Positions 1-9,688 of a stretch of DNA of 64,000 bases are shown piece after piece; position 1 is the first letter of the stretch; the number at the start of each line of letters is the position of its first letter. Under the pieces are notes generated by a model, which made no database searches, was not told where the DNA came from, and saw only the letters and a program-made list of their open reading frames with translations. The stretch spans positions 62,001 through 126,000 of the forward strand of contig NZ_JARFVB010000010.1 of assembly GCF_029193885.1 (NCBI RefSeq), in the 5' to 3' direction. Position numbers and translations under genes: made by a program. Origin of the DNA: Flagellimonas yonaguniensis. GTDB taxonomy: Bacteria; Bacteroidota; Bacteroidia; Flavobacteriales; Flavobacteriaceae.

Positions 1-60
1 CATACAATTGCATATTATTTTACTTGACAAATCCATTAAATGAGAGTGAAAGAATTATAG

Positions 61-303
61 CTATTTCCTCTTTTCATATTTTTCGGAATATTTTTTAAAT
101 CTTTTTTGATATTCTTTAATCTCTTTTGAGGTTGCCAATCGTAAATTTTTAACATTAACATAGTCAATTATAGCACCATCATGTTTATCGAAATCCCAAA
201 TTTCAACATGGTAAAAATCGTCATAATCAATGTCTAAAATAATTGCAAATGCATTATTGTAATCAATATTATTTATCACAATACATAAATCAAATCTTTT
301 CAT
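61..303 (-). CDS. Small AT-rich hypothetical protein, candidate orphan immunity protein
   Basis: Encodes about 80 residues from the ATG at 303. A TTG at 321 would add six residues, but ATG is the simpler start. The protein is acidic in the middle (DIDYDDFYHVEIWDFDKHDG) with a lysine-rich tail, and has no signal peptide or membrane segment, so it is probably cytoplasmic. I do not recognise the family. It is much more AT-rich than the neighbouring housekeeping genes and lies downstream of the toxin and its coupled immunity gene on the same strand. That position and composition are typical of spare immunity genes in polymorphic-toxin loci. The immunity role is inferred from position alone. Confidence 0.6.
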   Translation of the reverse strand: MKRFDLCIVINNIDYNNAFAIILDIDYDDFYHVEIWDFDKHDGAIIDYVNVKNLRLATSKEIKEYQKRFKKYSEKYEKRK

Positions 304-308
304 AAACT

Positions 309-391
309 CTATTTTACCCAATCTACAAATGGTAATGACAATAATAACACATCAATTTTTTCATTTTTAATTATCCATCCTGAATAAATCC
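309..391 (-). pseudogene. Remnant C-terminal tail of a second immunity-gene copy
   Basis: Read on the minus strand, this stretch ends in a frame containing SGW-IIKNEKIDVLLLS before a TAG at 309-311. The bases 373-388 (ATCCATCCTGAATAAA) are identical to 548-562 plus one flanking base in the last codons of the intact immunity gene, which encode GFYSGWMKKF. One base has been lost beside the match, shifting the frame. No upstream coding part remains, because the REP-like element starts directly at the break. The simplest reading is the 3' end of a displaced, related immunity gene. Confidence 0.5.
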
Positions 392-526
392 CCTACTGGT
401 GCGAGCGTCTCGCTCGTATCTATATCTCTATGTTATTTCAAAGAACTTTTATATAATTATTAAGGTAATCGTAATCTCTTACTCATATTTGGTACAAGCC
501 AAGAGGCTTGCGCTAGTGGAGGATAA
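392..526. repeat. REP-like inverted pair (REPIN-type) between immunity genes
   Basis: Two short palindromic units face each other. The left unit (about 393-420) has the hairpin CGAGCG-TCT-CGCTCG at 402-416. The right unit (about 491-523), reverse complemented, has the hairpin CAAGCC-TCTT-GGCTTG (495-510) and shares the flanks CTAGYGC and GTAYC with the left one. The 70-base AT-rich spacer codes for nothing I can see. Paired inverted REP units of this kind are mobilised by RAYT transposases in many bacteria; no such transposase is in this window. Confidence 0.6.
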
Positions 527-527
527 T

Positions 528-977
528 CTATCCCATAAATTTTTTCATCCATCCTGAATAAAATCCTTTTTTAGATTCAATCTTCTTAATTCCTTCCGCA
601 GTAATAAAAGCTTCATCATAAATACAAATAATATGGTCAGGTTGTAAGCGTAAATATGATAATGAAAAATCGTAAATTAGATGTTCACAATCAGCATCAG
701 CTGTCCCAGCAATCATAAAATAGTTTTGATTTTTAAATAATATTTCTAGTAAATCTGGATGATTTTGTTCAATTTGCTCCCTCTTTGTTATAATATCCAT
801 TGATAAATACTCATCATTGATATATTTTTTAGCTATTTCTATCTCAATTCTTCCATCATCATTAACAGCATTATCTTGAATACATAAATTTAAGCGAGCA
901 TTAATAATTGTTAGCACAACATTATTCAAAGTTTCATTAAATTCTTCTGCTTTTTTTGATAAAATAGCTAATCCCAT
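528..977 (-). CDS. Putative immunity protein to the adjacent toxin
   Basis: A 149-residue soluble protein with no signal peptide. Its ATG shares one base with the stop codon of the upstream toxin gene (TAATG at 975-979), so the two are probably translationally coupled. The stretch YFMIAGTADADCEHLIYDFSLSYL and the C-terminal GFYSGWMKKF look like conserved family features, and the tail is partly duplicated at 309-391. A small, AT-rich, cytoplasmic protein immediately 3' of a polymorphic toxin C-terminus is the standard immunity position. The immunity role is inferred from context; I do not recognise the family by name. Confidence 0.7.
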   Translation of the reverse strand: MGLAILSKKAEEFNETLNNVVLTIINARLNLCIQDNAVNDDGRIEIEIAKKYINDEYLSMDIITKREQIEQNHPDLLEILFKNQNYFMIAGTADADCEHLIYDFSLSYLRLQPDHIICIYDEAFITAEGIKKIESKKGFYSGWMKKFMG

Positions 978-3900
978 TATTTTAATATTAATTGAAGCTC
1001 GGTAAGAGAGTTCACAAGGGTTACATTATTTGGTATATAATTAGTTATAGTTGATTTTTGAGCTACCGTCAGTGGTTCATCAATATACAGTATAACTTTT
1101 TTATTATAAGGATTTAAAAAGTCATCCATTGATGAGTTTACAAATTTATTGACTTGAGCTTTTTTACCTGACCAAGCTGAAAAACTCTTTTTCACTTCAA
1201 TTAATTCGTCTAACGTGCTGACATCAATATCTCCTGCGACCGAATTATTCGCTCTTTTTATTTTTAAGGCATATCCATCTAACCGTTTTTGTTGTTTAAC
1301 AAATTCTCCAACTTTAGCTTCAATAATCTTTCCTGCGTTCCCTGGAATACTTGCATCTAAATTTTTAGCGGATAGTATTGCATTGTCAATATCTCCCACA
1401 CCTTGTTCTGTCCATTTCAAAATTTTACCTGAAGGGTTGGTATAATCTATCTTATTTCCTGTCCTAACTATTGACCCTAATATACTTCCTCTTTTTAACC
1501 GTTTAATTTTATTCGCTAAATCCTTTACATAATCTGCTCCCTTTTTAATGGTTTTTACGGCACTTGCTCCAGCGGTAGCTAAAAATACAGCCGTGGCTAC
1601 CCCATCCTTCCCAGCCTCATGGTCACGCAGGGCCATGTCTGTACCGGAATAGATTTCGTCCTTTTTGGCAATCCAATCATCCAAGGCCTGCTCAATGTCC
1701 AAATCCTCAAAGGCTGCTATCATCTGGTCACGAGCCTCTTGGTCCGTGGCAAAATCGGTAACCACATTGATCAATTGGGGAATGCTCTTGAGTTCGTCCA
1801 AGGCACCGTCCACAACTCCTGCAATTACTGGTTCTAAGTGTCCATTGTAAAAAGGGTAGTCTTCATCTTCTGGGTACCACGTTCCCTTTGGAAGATCAAC
1901 ACTGGCAACAGCTTCTTTTAATTGTTTGTTCAGGTTTTGAACCGACTCAGATATAACCACCGACCAATCTTCAACCTCCTGAGCCATTTGGTAGGCTTCA
2001 ACAAGGTTGGCTATGCCTTGCTTAAAGGTAAATCGTGCTTCTTCCCGTTCTTCATCACTCAATTCGCCAAAGTGGTCCGGGGCAAATTCCACCTTGTAGC
2101 CCATTACCGCTTCTGCTAAATCATAGTGAAGGTAAACAACAACACCATGGGTAGGGTTCTCCACCGCCTGCCGTGCATTGGCTATATCTGCATTACTACT
2201 CTTGCTGCTGGTTATGTAAAAGGTGTAAGCGTTCCCATCTATGGTAAATGTCCTGGGCTCTATGGTGGACAGGGTATCGTTAGAGACCAGGTTCAGTTCA
2301 AAAGTGCCATTACCATCCAAAATATTAATGGGCAAGGTTCCCTTTCCGTTCACGGCAATGGGCAACAAAGCATCAAAATAACTGTCTTCCAAAGGACTGC
2401 CAGGTTCGGCTTCAACACCCAATGCTCTGGCTTTTTCCCTTAATTGTTCGCCTACCTGTTTTGTGTTCGCATCAGCTGAAGCTATTTTTTCGTTCCCTTG
2501 TTCTTTCTTTTCAGGGCTTTCTTCTTCCAAAAGTGCCTCGCCGATTTGGATATCTTCCTTGGCCTGTTCAAGGGTGCCCATCAAGGTTTCAATTTCTTCT
2601 AATTGGGCATCCCGCTCAGATGTACCTATGCTACCATTTTCAAAGGATTCGTTTATGGCATTGATAATATCTTGGGCCAGTTCTTGAAGGCTCAATAGTT
2701 CATTGGAGAAATTTACTGTTGAGTTCCAATTCGCATCATAGCTGGTTTCCACCATGCCCTCCACCAACTGGTAATCGGTGTTGATCTTAATGTTGTCGAA
2801 CTCCACCCTAATATTGGTATCGCCAAAGTAGGGTACCGTCATAGTGCCCCAACCAGTATATCTATCATCAGCTCCCAAATAGTCCACATACTTTACGATG
2901 ATGGGGAAATCCCCAGCCGTGAACACCTCGTTTACCCCAAGGTTCAGCAACGGGTCTTGGTTGCTGATCTCTACTTCGGGTGGGATACCACAATTGTAGT
3001 AGGCCATCTCGTCCTCGGTGGGGGTGGTAAACTCGTGTATGGGCGAATAGGCCAACCCTATATCTCCCCCTTGTTGAGAAGTTGGAAGGGGGGTGCAGTC
3101 TCCTCCCACACGGAACTCGTACATCGTGCCCGCTTCCAAATTGCGGATAATGGCCTCATTGGATTGCGACCATAATCCGAACCAGTCCTCTTCCCCAAAA
3201 CCTTTTTTGCGGTACTGTACCCTATAGCGCAAATGTTCGCCCATTTGCCAATTGATTCGTACGGTCTGGGAGTTCTCGGCTTCGGAGAGCACAAAACGGG
3301 GCGGTGGGCAATTGGCACGGTAGGTAAAATGATAGATTTCGCTCATCCCACTGTTTCGGAACAAGTTTGTGATGTTTACCCCATCACTTACAAAGGCCCT
3401 TACCTGCCAGCCGTATGTCTTACCCTCCAACAACTGCATTTGTGCGGGGCCGTAGTGCAGGGTATTGGCAAAGGTGGTGGTCTGGTACAGCGGTGGACTG
3501 GCCAAAAAGGCGGCCTGTGGGTCCATACCGGTGTCCCAGAGTTCCTTTAGGGTAAACTCGTACTGTACCGCTGGGGCGTTGATGTGCCTTGGGGTCCAGT
3601 TGAAAATAATGTTCTGCGGGTTTTGGGCCGTGACGAGATCACCTCGGAAAGGAACGTTGAGCAGGGGCGGGTCGTTCAGCACCAAATATATATTGGCACA
3701 GCTACGGTTGGAGATACGCTGGCCCGAAAACTGGTCGTACACTTCAAAACAGAACCGGTACTGCCCTTCGGGCAACTGTTCGCTGTATTGTTTAGGACTG
3801 ATGCCAACCAGATTGTTCAGGTTAAAGTAGGGCTGTAGGTCCAGATTGGTCAGGCGTTGGTTGATTCCCCCATCCAGGACAATGGGCAGGGCGCCATTCA

Positions 3901-4171
3901 CAAAATCCGTGGATCGAAAATTAATGGGACCTTCCACAAAGAGTTTCAAGCGCACTTGCCTACCGGACTCTTGGGCATCCGTGAGCAAAAGGTTCAAAAA
4001 CAGTTTTTCTTGGGTCGTTGTGGTGTACTCGGACAGTTTAAAGCTATAAGGCGGAATCATTTGTGGCGTGGCCTGTACCGGGTAGATTTGGGCAGTTGAG
4101 GTTTCAACAATTAGGATAAAAAAGATAAAAAGTATTTTACTGCAAATACTTTTAACGGACTCGGTTCTCAT
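977..4171 (-). CDS. Secreted FN3-type protein with C-terminal nuclease-like toxin domain
   Basis: A 1064-residue protein with an N-terminal signal peptide (ending ...VETSTAQ). Beta-rich N-terminal domains follow, with a fibronectin-III-like unit around residues 285-385 (WQVRAFV, YRVQYRKKGFG, YEFRVGGDC); flavobacterial proteins of this type are often called TANFOR or FN3-domain proteins. A charged alpha-helical stretch lies near 520-600. From about residue 894 (near base 1490) base composition falls to AT-rich and the sequence changes character. This C-terminal part has a PD-(D/E)xK signature: GDID near 980-983 followed by IEVKK near 991-995, as in Tox-REase nuclease toxins. The conserved front with a switched, AT-rich tip is the usual polymorphic-toxin layout. 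Nuclease activity is inferred from the motif only. Confidence 0.8.
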   Translation of the reverse strand: MRTESVKSICSKILFIFFILIVETSTAQIYPVQATPQMIPPYSFKLSEYTTTTQEKLFLNLLLTDAQESGRQVRLKLFVEGPINFRSTDFVNGALPIVLDGGINQRLTNLDLQPYFNLNNLVGISPKQYSEQLPEGQYRFCFEVYDQFSGQRISNRSCANIYLVLNDPPLLNVPFRGDLVTAQNPQNIIFNWTPRHINAPAVQYEFTLKELWDTGMDPQAAFLASPPLYQTTTFANTLHYGPAQMQLLEGKTYGWQVRAFVSDGVNITNLFRNSGMSEIYHFTYRANCPPPRFVLSEAENSQTVRINWQMGEHLRYRVQYRKKGFGEEDWFGLWSQSNEAIIRNLEAGTMYEFRVGGDCTPLPTSQQGGDIGLAYSPIHEFTTPTEDEMAYYNCGIPPEVEISNQDPLLNLGVNEVFTAGDFPIIVKYVDYLGADDRYTGWGTMTVPYFGDTNIRVEFDNIKINTDYQLVEGMVETSYDANWNSTVNFSNELLSLQELAQDIINAINESFENGSIGTSERDAQLEEIETLMGTLEQAKEDIQIGEALLEEESPEKKEQGNEKIASADANTKQVGEQLREKARALGVEAEPGSPLEDSYFDALLPIAVNGKGTLPINILDGNGTFELNLVSNDTLSTIEPRTFTIDGNAYTFYITSSKSSNADIANARQAVENPTHGVVVYLHYDLAEAVMGYKVEFAPDHFGELSDEEREEARFTFKQGIANLVEAYQMAQEVEDWSVVISESVQNLNKQLKEAVASVDLPKGTWYPEDEDYPFYNGHLEPVIAGVVDGALDELKSIPQLINVVTDFATDQEARDQMIAAFEDLDIEQALDDWIAKKDEIYSGTDMALRDHEAGKDGVATAVFLATAGASAVKTIKKGADYVKDLANKIKRLKRGSILGSIVRTGNKIDYTNPSGKILKWTEQGVGDIDNAILSAKNLDASIPGNAGKIIEAKVGEFVKQQKRLDGYALKIKRANNSVAGDIDVSTLDELIEVKKSFSAWSGKKAQVNKFVNSSMDDFLNPYNKKVILYIDEPLTVAQKSTITNYIPNNVTLVNSLTELQLILK

Positions 4172-4374
4172 AAGTAGGCTTTCTTTAAAAACAGACTTAG
4201 GGAAAGTCCGTATACATATAAAATCTGAATATAAGAAGTCAATGGTCAGTAATAAGACATCAATTGACGAATACCCTGTTTGAGTTGATAAATTCAGAAA
4301 ATATGCTATTCGTCTACTGGAAATTGAGTGAAGAAGTAGTAGAAATTAAACTTGAAGTACGGCAGATGATTTAA

Positions 4375-6480
4375 TCAACTAATATAATTCCAAATGGTTT
4401 TATTGGCCATCATTTTGGAATAGGCGTTCAGAATGGGGGCATTTTCCGGCTTTTCCAATCTTGGGTCGTGCTTTAGTAGTTGAATGGCATGGTAGCGAGC
4501 GGTTTTCAAAATTTGATTGTCCTTCACAATATCAGCAATCTTAAGATTGAGCATACCGCTTTGTTGCGTGCCCATTAAATCACCAGGTCCACGAAGTTTA
4601 AGGTCGACCTCCGCAATCTCAAAACCATCGTTGGTGCGTACCATGGTTTGTAATCGAGTTTTGGAGTCTTCGGAAAGTTTGTGGCCTGTCATTAAAATAC
4701 AAAAACTTTGTTCTGCGCCTCGGCCCACACGCCCACGAAGCTGGTGCAATTGGGAGAGGCCAAAGCGCTCGGCACTCTCAATGATCATCACCGAGGCATT
4801 GGGTACGTTTACGCCTACTTCAATGACGGTTGTGGCAATCATAATCTGGGTTTCCCCTTTAACAAAGCGCTCCATTTCGTAGTCTTTGTCAGCAGGCTTC
4901 ATTTTTCCGTGCACAATGGAAATTTGATACTCGGGCTGTGGAAAATCACGGGCAATACTTTCATAGCCATCCATTAAGTCCTTGTAATCAAGTGCTTCAG
5001 ACTCTTGGATAAGAGGATACACAATATAGATTTGTCTACCTTTTTTGATTTCATCTTTGATGAAACCAAAGACCTTCAGTCGATTGCTGTCGAACCTGTG
5101 CACCGTTTTAATCGGTTTTCGACCAGGTGGTAGTTCATCAATTACCGAAATATCCAAATCCCCGTACAGACTCATCGCCAAGGTTCTTGGAATAGGGGTG
5201 GCCGTCATTACCAAAATATGGGGTGGTGTCTGATTTTTATGCCACAATTTAGATCGTTGCGCCACACCGAATCGGTGCTGTTCGTCCACAATCGCCAAAC
5301 CAAGGTTTTTGAACTGGACTTTATCCTCCAAAACCGCATGGGTGCCCACAAGTATGTTCAAATTACCATTTTCCAGTTGATTGTGGAGTAAGGTGCGTTC
5401 GGATTTCTTCGTAGAACCTGTCAGTAATGCAATTTTGACATCCATATTCTCCAAAAGCTCTTTGAGCCCATTGTAGTGTTGTGTCGCCAAAATTTCGGTG
5501 GGGGCCATCAAACAGGTTTGAAAACCATTATCAATCGCCAACAACATACACATTAATGCTACAATGGTCTTGCCTGAGCCCACATCACCTTGCAACAAGC
5601 GATTCATTTGGGCATTGCTGCCCAAATCGTTGCGGATTTCCTTAATAACCCGTTTTTGGGCTTTGGTCAATTCAAAGGGCAAGTGGTTTTCAAAGAATTC
5701 GGTAAACTTTTCACCTACGGCCTCAAAGGGCATCCCTTTGATTTTTTGCTTCCGCTGTAAATTTTGGGATATCAATCGTAATTGCACAAAAAACAGCTCT
5801 TCAAACTTTAAGCGGAACTGTGCTCTGGCCAACAATTCCTGATTCTTCGGAAAATGAATATTGAACAGCGCGGAACTCTTCGAAATCAATTTTAATTCTT
5901 CCAAAATAGTGGGCGATAACGATTCTGGAAACTTGCCTTGGCATTCCAAGAACAATTGTTGGATCATTTTGCCCAGAACTCTATTGGTAATGCCAAAATT
6001 TCCCAATTTCTCGGTTGAGGGGTAAATGGGTTGCATCACCATTTTCAATCCTTGTTGATGTTTTTGTAAGGTCTCCATTTCGGGATGTGGCATCGAGTAG
6101 GTGCTTCCGTATTTGTTGACCCGGCCAAAGACCACGTAGGGTTCGTTCAATTTTAAATTTTCCTTGATCCATTTATGCCCTCGGAACCAAACGAGGTCCA
6201 TTTGTCCCGTTTCATCCACAAATGTGGCCACCAAACGCTTTCCCCGTTTTTGTTCCACCATTTTTATATGGATAATTTTGCCCACTACCTGTACATCGGC
6301 ACCGCTGGGCTGTAGCTGGTTTATCTTGTAATAGCTCGTTCTGTCTAGATAGCGGTTGGGAAACAAGTGGAGCAGGTCCCTAAAGGTCTCAATGTCCAAT
6401 TCGGCCTTTAAAGCATCAGCCCGATTAGGGCCAACACCTTTTAAATATGCTATAGGAGTTTGCAGAAAATTGGGATTCAT
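4375..6480 (-). CDS. recG: ATP-dependent DNA helicase RecG
   Basis: A 701-residue helicase that remodels stalled forks and Holliday junctions. The order is typical: an N-terminal wedge/OB region (LKGVGPNRADAL, FPNRYLDRTSYY), Walker A GDVGSGKT, the DEQH box DEQHRFGVAQR, motif III MTATPIPRT, motif V IMIATTVIEVGVNVPNA and motif VI HQLRGRVGRG. I chose the ATG at 6480 (MNPNFLQTPIAYLKG). A longer frame to 6549 would overlap the divergent peptidase gene and adds unrelated sequence. Length and motifs fit a complete, active RecG. Confidence 0.97.
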   Translation of the reverse strand: MNPNFLQTPIAYLKGVGPNRADALKAELDIETFRDLLHLFPNRYLDRTSYYKINQLQPSGADVQVVGKIIHIKMVEQKRGKRLVATFVDETGQMDLVWFRGHKWIKENLKLNEPYVVFGRVNKYGSTYSMPHPEMETLQKHQQGLKMVMQPIYPSTEKLGNFGITNRVLGKMIQQLFLECQGKFPESLSPTILEELKLISKSSALFNIHFPKNQELLARAQFRLKFEELFFVQLRLISQNLQRKQKIKGMPFEAVGEKFTEFFENHLPFELTKAQKRVIKEIRNDLGSNAQMNRLLQGDVGSGKTIVALMCMLLAIDNGFQTCLMAPTEILATQHYNGLKELLENMDVKIALLTGSTKKSERTLLHNQLENGNLNILVGTHAVLEDKVQFKNLGLAIVDEQHRFGVAQRSKLWHKNQTPPHILVMTATPIPRTLAMSLYGDLDISVIDELPPGRKPIKTVHRFDSNRLKVFGFIKDEIKKGRQIYIVYPLIQESEALDYKDLMDGYESIARDFPQPEYQISIVHGKMKPADKDYEMERFVKGETQIMIATTVIEVGVNVPNASVMIIESAERFGLSQLHQLRGRVGRGAEQSFCILMTGHKLSEDSKTRLQTMVRTNDGFEIAEVDLKLRGPGDLMGTQQSGMLNLKIADIVKDNQILKTARYHAIQLLKHDPRLEKPENAPILNAYSKMMANKTIWNYIS

Positions 6481-6526
6481 CGAACTAAAATATGTAATTT
6501 GGAAGGACTTTTGATAAGATGATGGT

Positions 6527-8617
6527 ATGAAGCTGAGCCCCGCAGTCATTTTTTTCTTATTTGCGCAAGTCCTGTCCTCTCAAATTCAGGATAAAGTGGA
6601 CTTTATCCGTGCTGATGTTTTCATCGAACCCACACCTGCTGAAAACCGTCTTAATGGTAGTGTTGCGTATCAATTTAATGTGATTGAGGATGCGGATTCC
6701 TTTTTCTTGGATGCCGTGAATATGGAATTTTCCAATGTTTCTTTCGATGGTGTAAAAGTAGATTACGATTACAATGGCAAGAGAATCACCATTAAAAACG
6801 AAATGAAAGGAGGGGAGAACCACATCGTTTCGATGGATTATGTGGCAAAGCCAAAACAAACGGTATATTTTTTGGGATGGGACGATAAAGTTAGGAACAA
6901 TGAACAGGTTTGGACCCAGGGCCAAGGAAAATATACTAGCCATTGGTTGCCCAGTTTTGATGATATGACCGAAAAGGTCGAGTTTGACCTTGATATCATG
7001 CTAAAACAAAAATATACGGTAATTGCCAACGGGAAACTCATCACAAAAAAAAGCTTGCCCGATTCTAAGGGCTATGTATGGCAGTTTGATATGGAGAAAC
7101 CAATGAGCAGCTATCTGGTCGGTTTTGCCATTGGGGACTACAATAAAAAAGCTATTGAATCATCTTCGGGGGTGCCCATAGAGTTGTATTACGAACCCAC
7201 TGATTTTACCACAGTAGAGCCCACTTACCGCTATACCAAGCATATTTTTGACTTTTTGGAGACAGAAATCGGTGTTCCCTATCCGTGGCAGAACTACAAA
7301 CAGGTTCCAGTTCAGGATTTTCTGTACGCTGGGATGGAGAACACCACTTGTACCATATTTTCCAACCAATATGTGATAGATTCCGTGGCTTTTGTGGATA
7401 AAAACTACGTGAACGTCAATGCGCACGAACTGGCCCACCAATGGTTTGGCGATTTGGTCACTGAAACCAGTAGTGAGCACCATTGGCTGCACGAGGGTTT
7501 CGCCACATTTTACGCTTACTTGGCGGAAAAGGATATTTTTGGCGATGATCATTACTATTGGCATTTATTGGAAACTGCCAATGCCTTACAACGTTTTTCC
7601 GGTGATGACGGAGGCGAAGCATTGCGAAATTCAGGAGCTGGAAGCCTTACGTTTTACGAGAAAGGAGCCTGGGCCTTGGTAATGCTGCAAGATAGACTGG
7701 GAGAGAAGGCCTTTAAAAAAGGGATCCGGAACTATCTGAACAAATATGCATTTAAGAATGTGACCATTCCCAACTTGATGGAGGAACTGGAAAAGGTATC
7801 CAACACCGATCTTAAAGATTTTGAGCAATTGTGGTTACAGAATCCCGATTTCCCTTATGAGCATGTAGTTTCATTTTTGCAGGAGAAGAATCCGTCCATC
7901 AAAACGTATTTTGAGTTGAAAGATAAGATAACGAAGCAGCCAAACAAGACCGAAGCAATTTTAAAACGGCATTGGAGAAAATTAAAATCCAGTCAATTGA
8001 AGGAAAACCTTGTTTTGGATTATGGGGTCAACTTGTCTCCCGAGTTACTGGGTTCCATCCTTCAATCTGGAGATTTAAAAACAAGGCAAGCGGTAATCCT
8101 GTCGCAGAACAAAATCCCTACGGAACTTAAAATTGAAGCAGAAAGCCTTTTAAAAGATAAAAGTTATACAACGATAGAGGCTGCTCTATATCGTTTGTGG
8201 ACAGATTTCCCTCAAAACAGGAGCAAATACCTTAATGAAACAGATGGAATTACAGGTTTTCCAAATAAAAACATCAGATTACTATGGTTGACGCTAGCTT
8301 TGGTCACTTCTGAGTACAATAAGGATTCAAAGGCAGTCTATTTTGATGAATTAAGCGGGTATACAGGTTCCGAACATCATTTTGAGACCCGTTTGATTGC
8401 ATTTCAGTATTTGAAGAGTATCGGTGGCTTTACAGATACAGTGCTTAAGAACTTGGTGGAGTCCTGTAGTCATCATGTATGGCACTTTAAAAAATCGGCC
8501 AGGGAAATATTGAGCGACTTTTTGCAATCCGAAGGGAACACGGCCCGTATTAAGGGACTTTACCCTTTGTTAAGTCAGGAAGAAAAACAATATTTGGAGA
8601 AAACTTTAGGTGAATGA
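6527..8617 (+). CDS. M1 family metallo-aminopeptidase, secreted
   Basis: A 696-residue zinc aminopeptidase with a signal peptide (cleavage near ...QVLSSQ). The exopeptidase motif appears as AGMENTT (GAMEN variant), and the zinc site is HELAHQWFGD (H300, E301, H304) with the third ligand in LHEGFATF (E323), the expected HExxHx18E spacing. The C-terminal half is a helical repeat region as in ERAP/LTA4H-type M1 enzymes. It probably trims peptides in the periplasm or at the cell surface. Its last bases overlap the patatin start (ATGA), so the two are co-translated. The divergent neighbour is recG. Confidence 0.93.
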   Translation: MKLSPAVIFFLFAQVLSSQIQDKVDFIRADVFIEPTPAENRLNGSVAYQFNVIEDADSFFLDAVNMEFSNVSFDGVKVDYDYNGKRITIKNEMKGGENHIVSMDYVAKPKQTVYFLGWDDKVRNNEQVWTQGQGKYTSHWLPSFDDMTEKVEFDLDIMLKQKYTVIANGKLITKKSLPDSKGYVWQFDMEKPMSSYLVGFAIGDYNKKAIESSSGVPIELYYEPTDFTTVEPTYRYTKHIFDFLETEIGVPYPWQNYKQVPVQDFLYAGMENTTCTIFSNQYVIDSVAFVDKNYVNVNAHELAHQWFGDLVTETSSEHHWLHEGFATFYAYLAEKDIFGDDHYYWHLLETANALQRFSGDDGGEALRNSGAGSLTFYEKGAWALVMLQDRLGEKAFKKGIRNYLNKYAFKNVTIPNLMEELEKVSNTDLKDFEQLWLQNPDFPYEHVVSFLQEKNPSIKTYFELKDKITKQPNKTEAILKRHWRKLKSSQLKENLVLDYGVNLSPELLGSILQSGDLKTRQAVILSQNKIPTELKIEAESLLKDKSYTTIEAALYRLWTDFPQNRSKYLNETDGITGFPNKNIRLLWLTLALVTSEYNKDSKAVYFDELSGYTGSEHHFETRLIAFQYLKSIGGFTDTVLKNLVESCSHHVWHFKKSAREILSDFLQSEGNTARIKGLYPLLSQEEKQYLEKTLGE

Positions 8618-9528
8618 GGGCATTGGTCATTTCGGGAGGAGGTAGCAAGGGAGCCTTTGCTGGTGGTGTTGCCCAATTTTTGATTGAAGAAGCCAAGCAC
8701 GATTACGATCTATTCGTTGGCACCTCCACGGGAAGCCTTTTGATTTCCCATTTGGCCTTGAACAAGTTGGACAAGATCAAGCACATCTATTCAAACGTCG
8801 ACCAAGATAGCATATTCAATAATTGCCCGTTCATCATCAAGAAAAAACATGGCATTGAGACGATTGCCATCAATCATTGGAATGTCATCAAAAACTTTAT
8901 AAAGGGTAAAAAGACCTTTGGAGAGAGCGAGAACCTCCGAAAATTGATCCGTAGGTCCATCACTATCGAAGAGTTCAATGAATTGAAGCAGGGTAAGATG
9001 GATGTAGTGGTCACGGTGTCCAATCTATCACTCAATCAAGTGGAATATAAATCCATAAACAATTGTACCTATGATGAATTCATTGATTGGATATGGATTT
9101 CGTCCAACTATACACCGTTTATGAGTTTGGCAAAAAAAAATGGATGTGAGTATGCCGATGGGGGCTTGGGAACTTTAGTTCCCATTGAAGAAGCCCTGAA
9201 CCGCGGGGCAACCGAAGTCGATGTGGTGGTGCTCCATACTGAGGTAAACCATTTGAACCGTATGTCGTCCAAAAACCCATTTGATTTGATTACCACCATT
9301 TTTGGGTTTATGCTCGACCGTATAGAGAATCAGAATATCCGTATCGGCAAGTTGGTGGCCAATCAGAAGGATGCCATCATCAATTTTTATTACACGCCTA
9401 CGGTCCTTACCACAAACTCATTGGTCTTCAATAAGGAACGAATGACCTTGTGGTGGAAACGTGGTTATCTGTATGCCAAGAACAAGAACGAGGAAACGAG
9501 TCCCATTGAACCCGATAAACAGGAATAG
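8614..9528 (+). CDS. Patatin-like phospholipase
   Basis: A 304-residue serine lipase of the patatin family. The oxyanion-hole glycines are in SGGGSKGAFAGG (residues 7-18), the nucleophile is Ser38 in GTSTGS, and the catalytic Asp is in YADGGLG near residue 186. No signal peptide or barrel is visible, so it is probably cytoplasmic or peripheral to the inner membrane. It probably hydrolyses phospholipids or other acyl esters. The start ATG overlaps the stop of the M1 peptidase gene by four bases, indicating an operon with translational coupling. Confidence 0.93.
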   Translation: MRALVISGGGSKGAFAGGVAQFLIEEAKHDYDLFVGTSTGSLLISHLALNKLDKIKHIYSNVDQDSIFNNCPFIIKKKHGIETIAINHWNVIKNFIKGKKTFGESENLRKLIRRSITIEEFNELKQGKMDVVVTVSNLSLNQVEYKSINNCTYDEFIDWIWISSNYTPFMSLAKKNGCEYADGGLGTLVPIEEALNRGATEVDVVVLHTEVNHLNRMSSKNPFDLITTIFGFMLDRIENQNIRIGKLVANQKDAIINFYYTPTVLTTNSLVFNKERMTLWWKRGYLYAKNKNEETSPIEPDKQE

Positions 9529-9688
9529 GCTGTTTGATGTCAGATGCTTGGTGTAGGAGAACTCGGGAAGTCAGTTGGCAGTTTGCAGTAACTCAATAAC
9601 CGATAACTCCTAACTCTAAACTTGAGTCTTGGCTCGTGTTTCTCTTCTTTTTGTGCTAGGTTTGGACTTGGCACTTGAACTTAATTTA

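Noticed and set aside
1215-3838. Several plus-strand open frames within the toxin gene
   Set aside because: They are antisense shadows of the FN3-type protein, with no family resemblance.
6481-6549. Longer N-terminus for RecG
   Set aside because: It overlaps the divergent peptidase gene and precedes the conserved RecG start by 23 unrelated residues.
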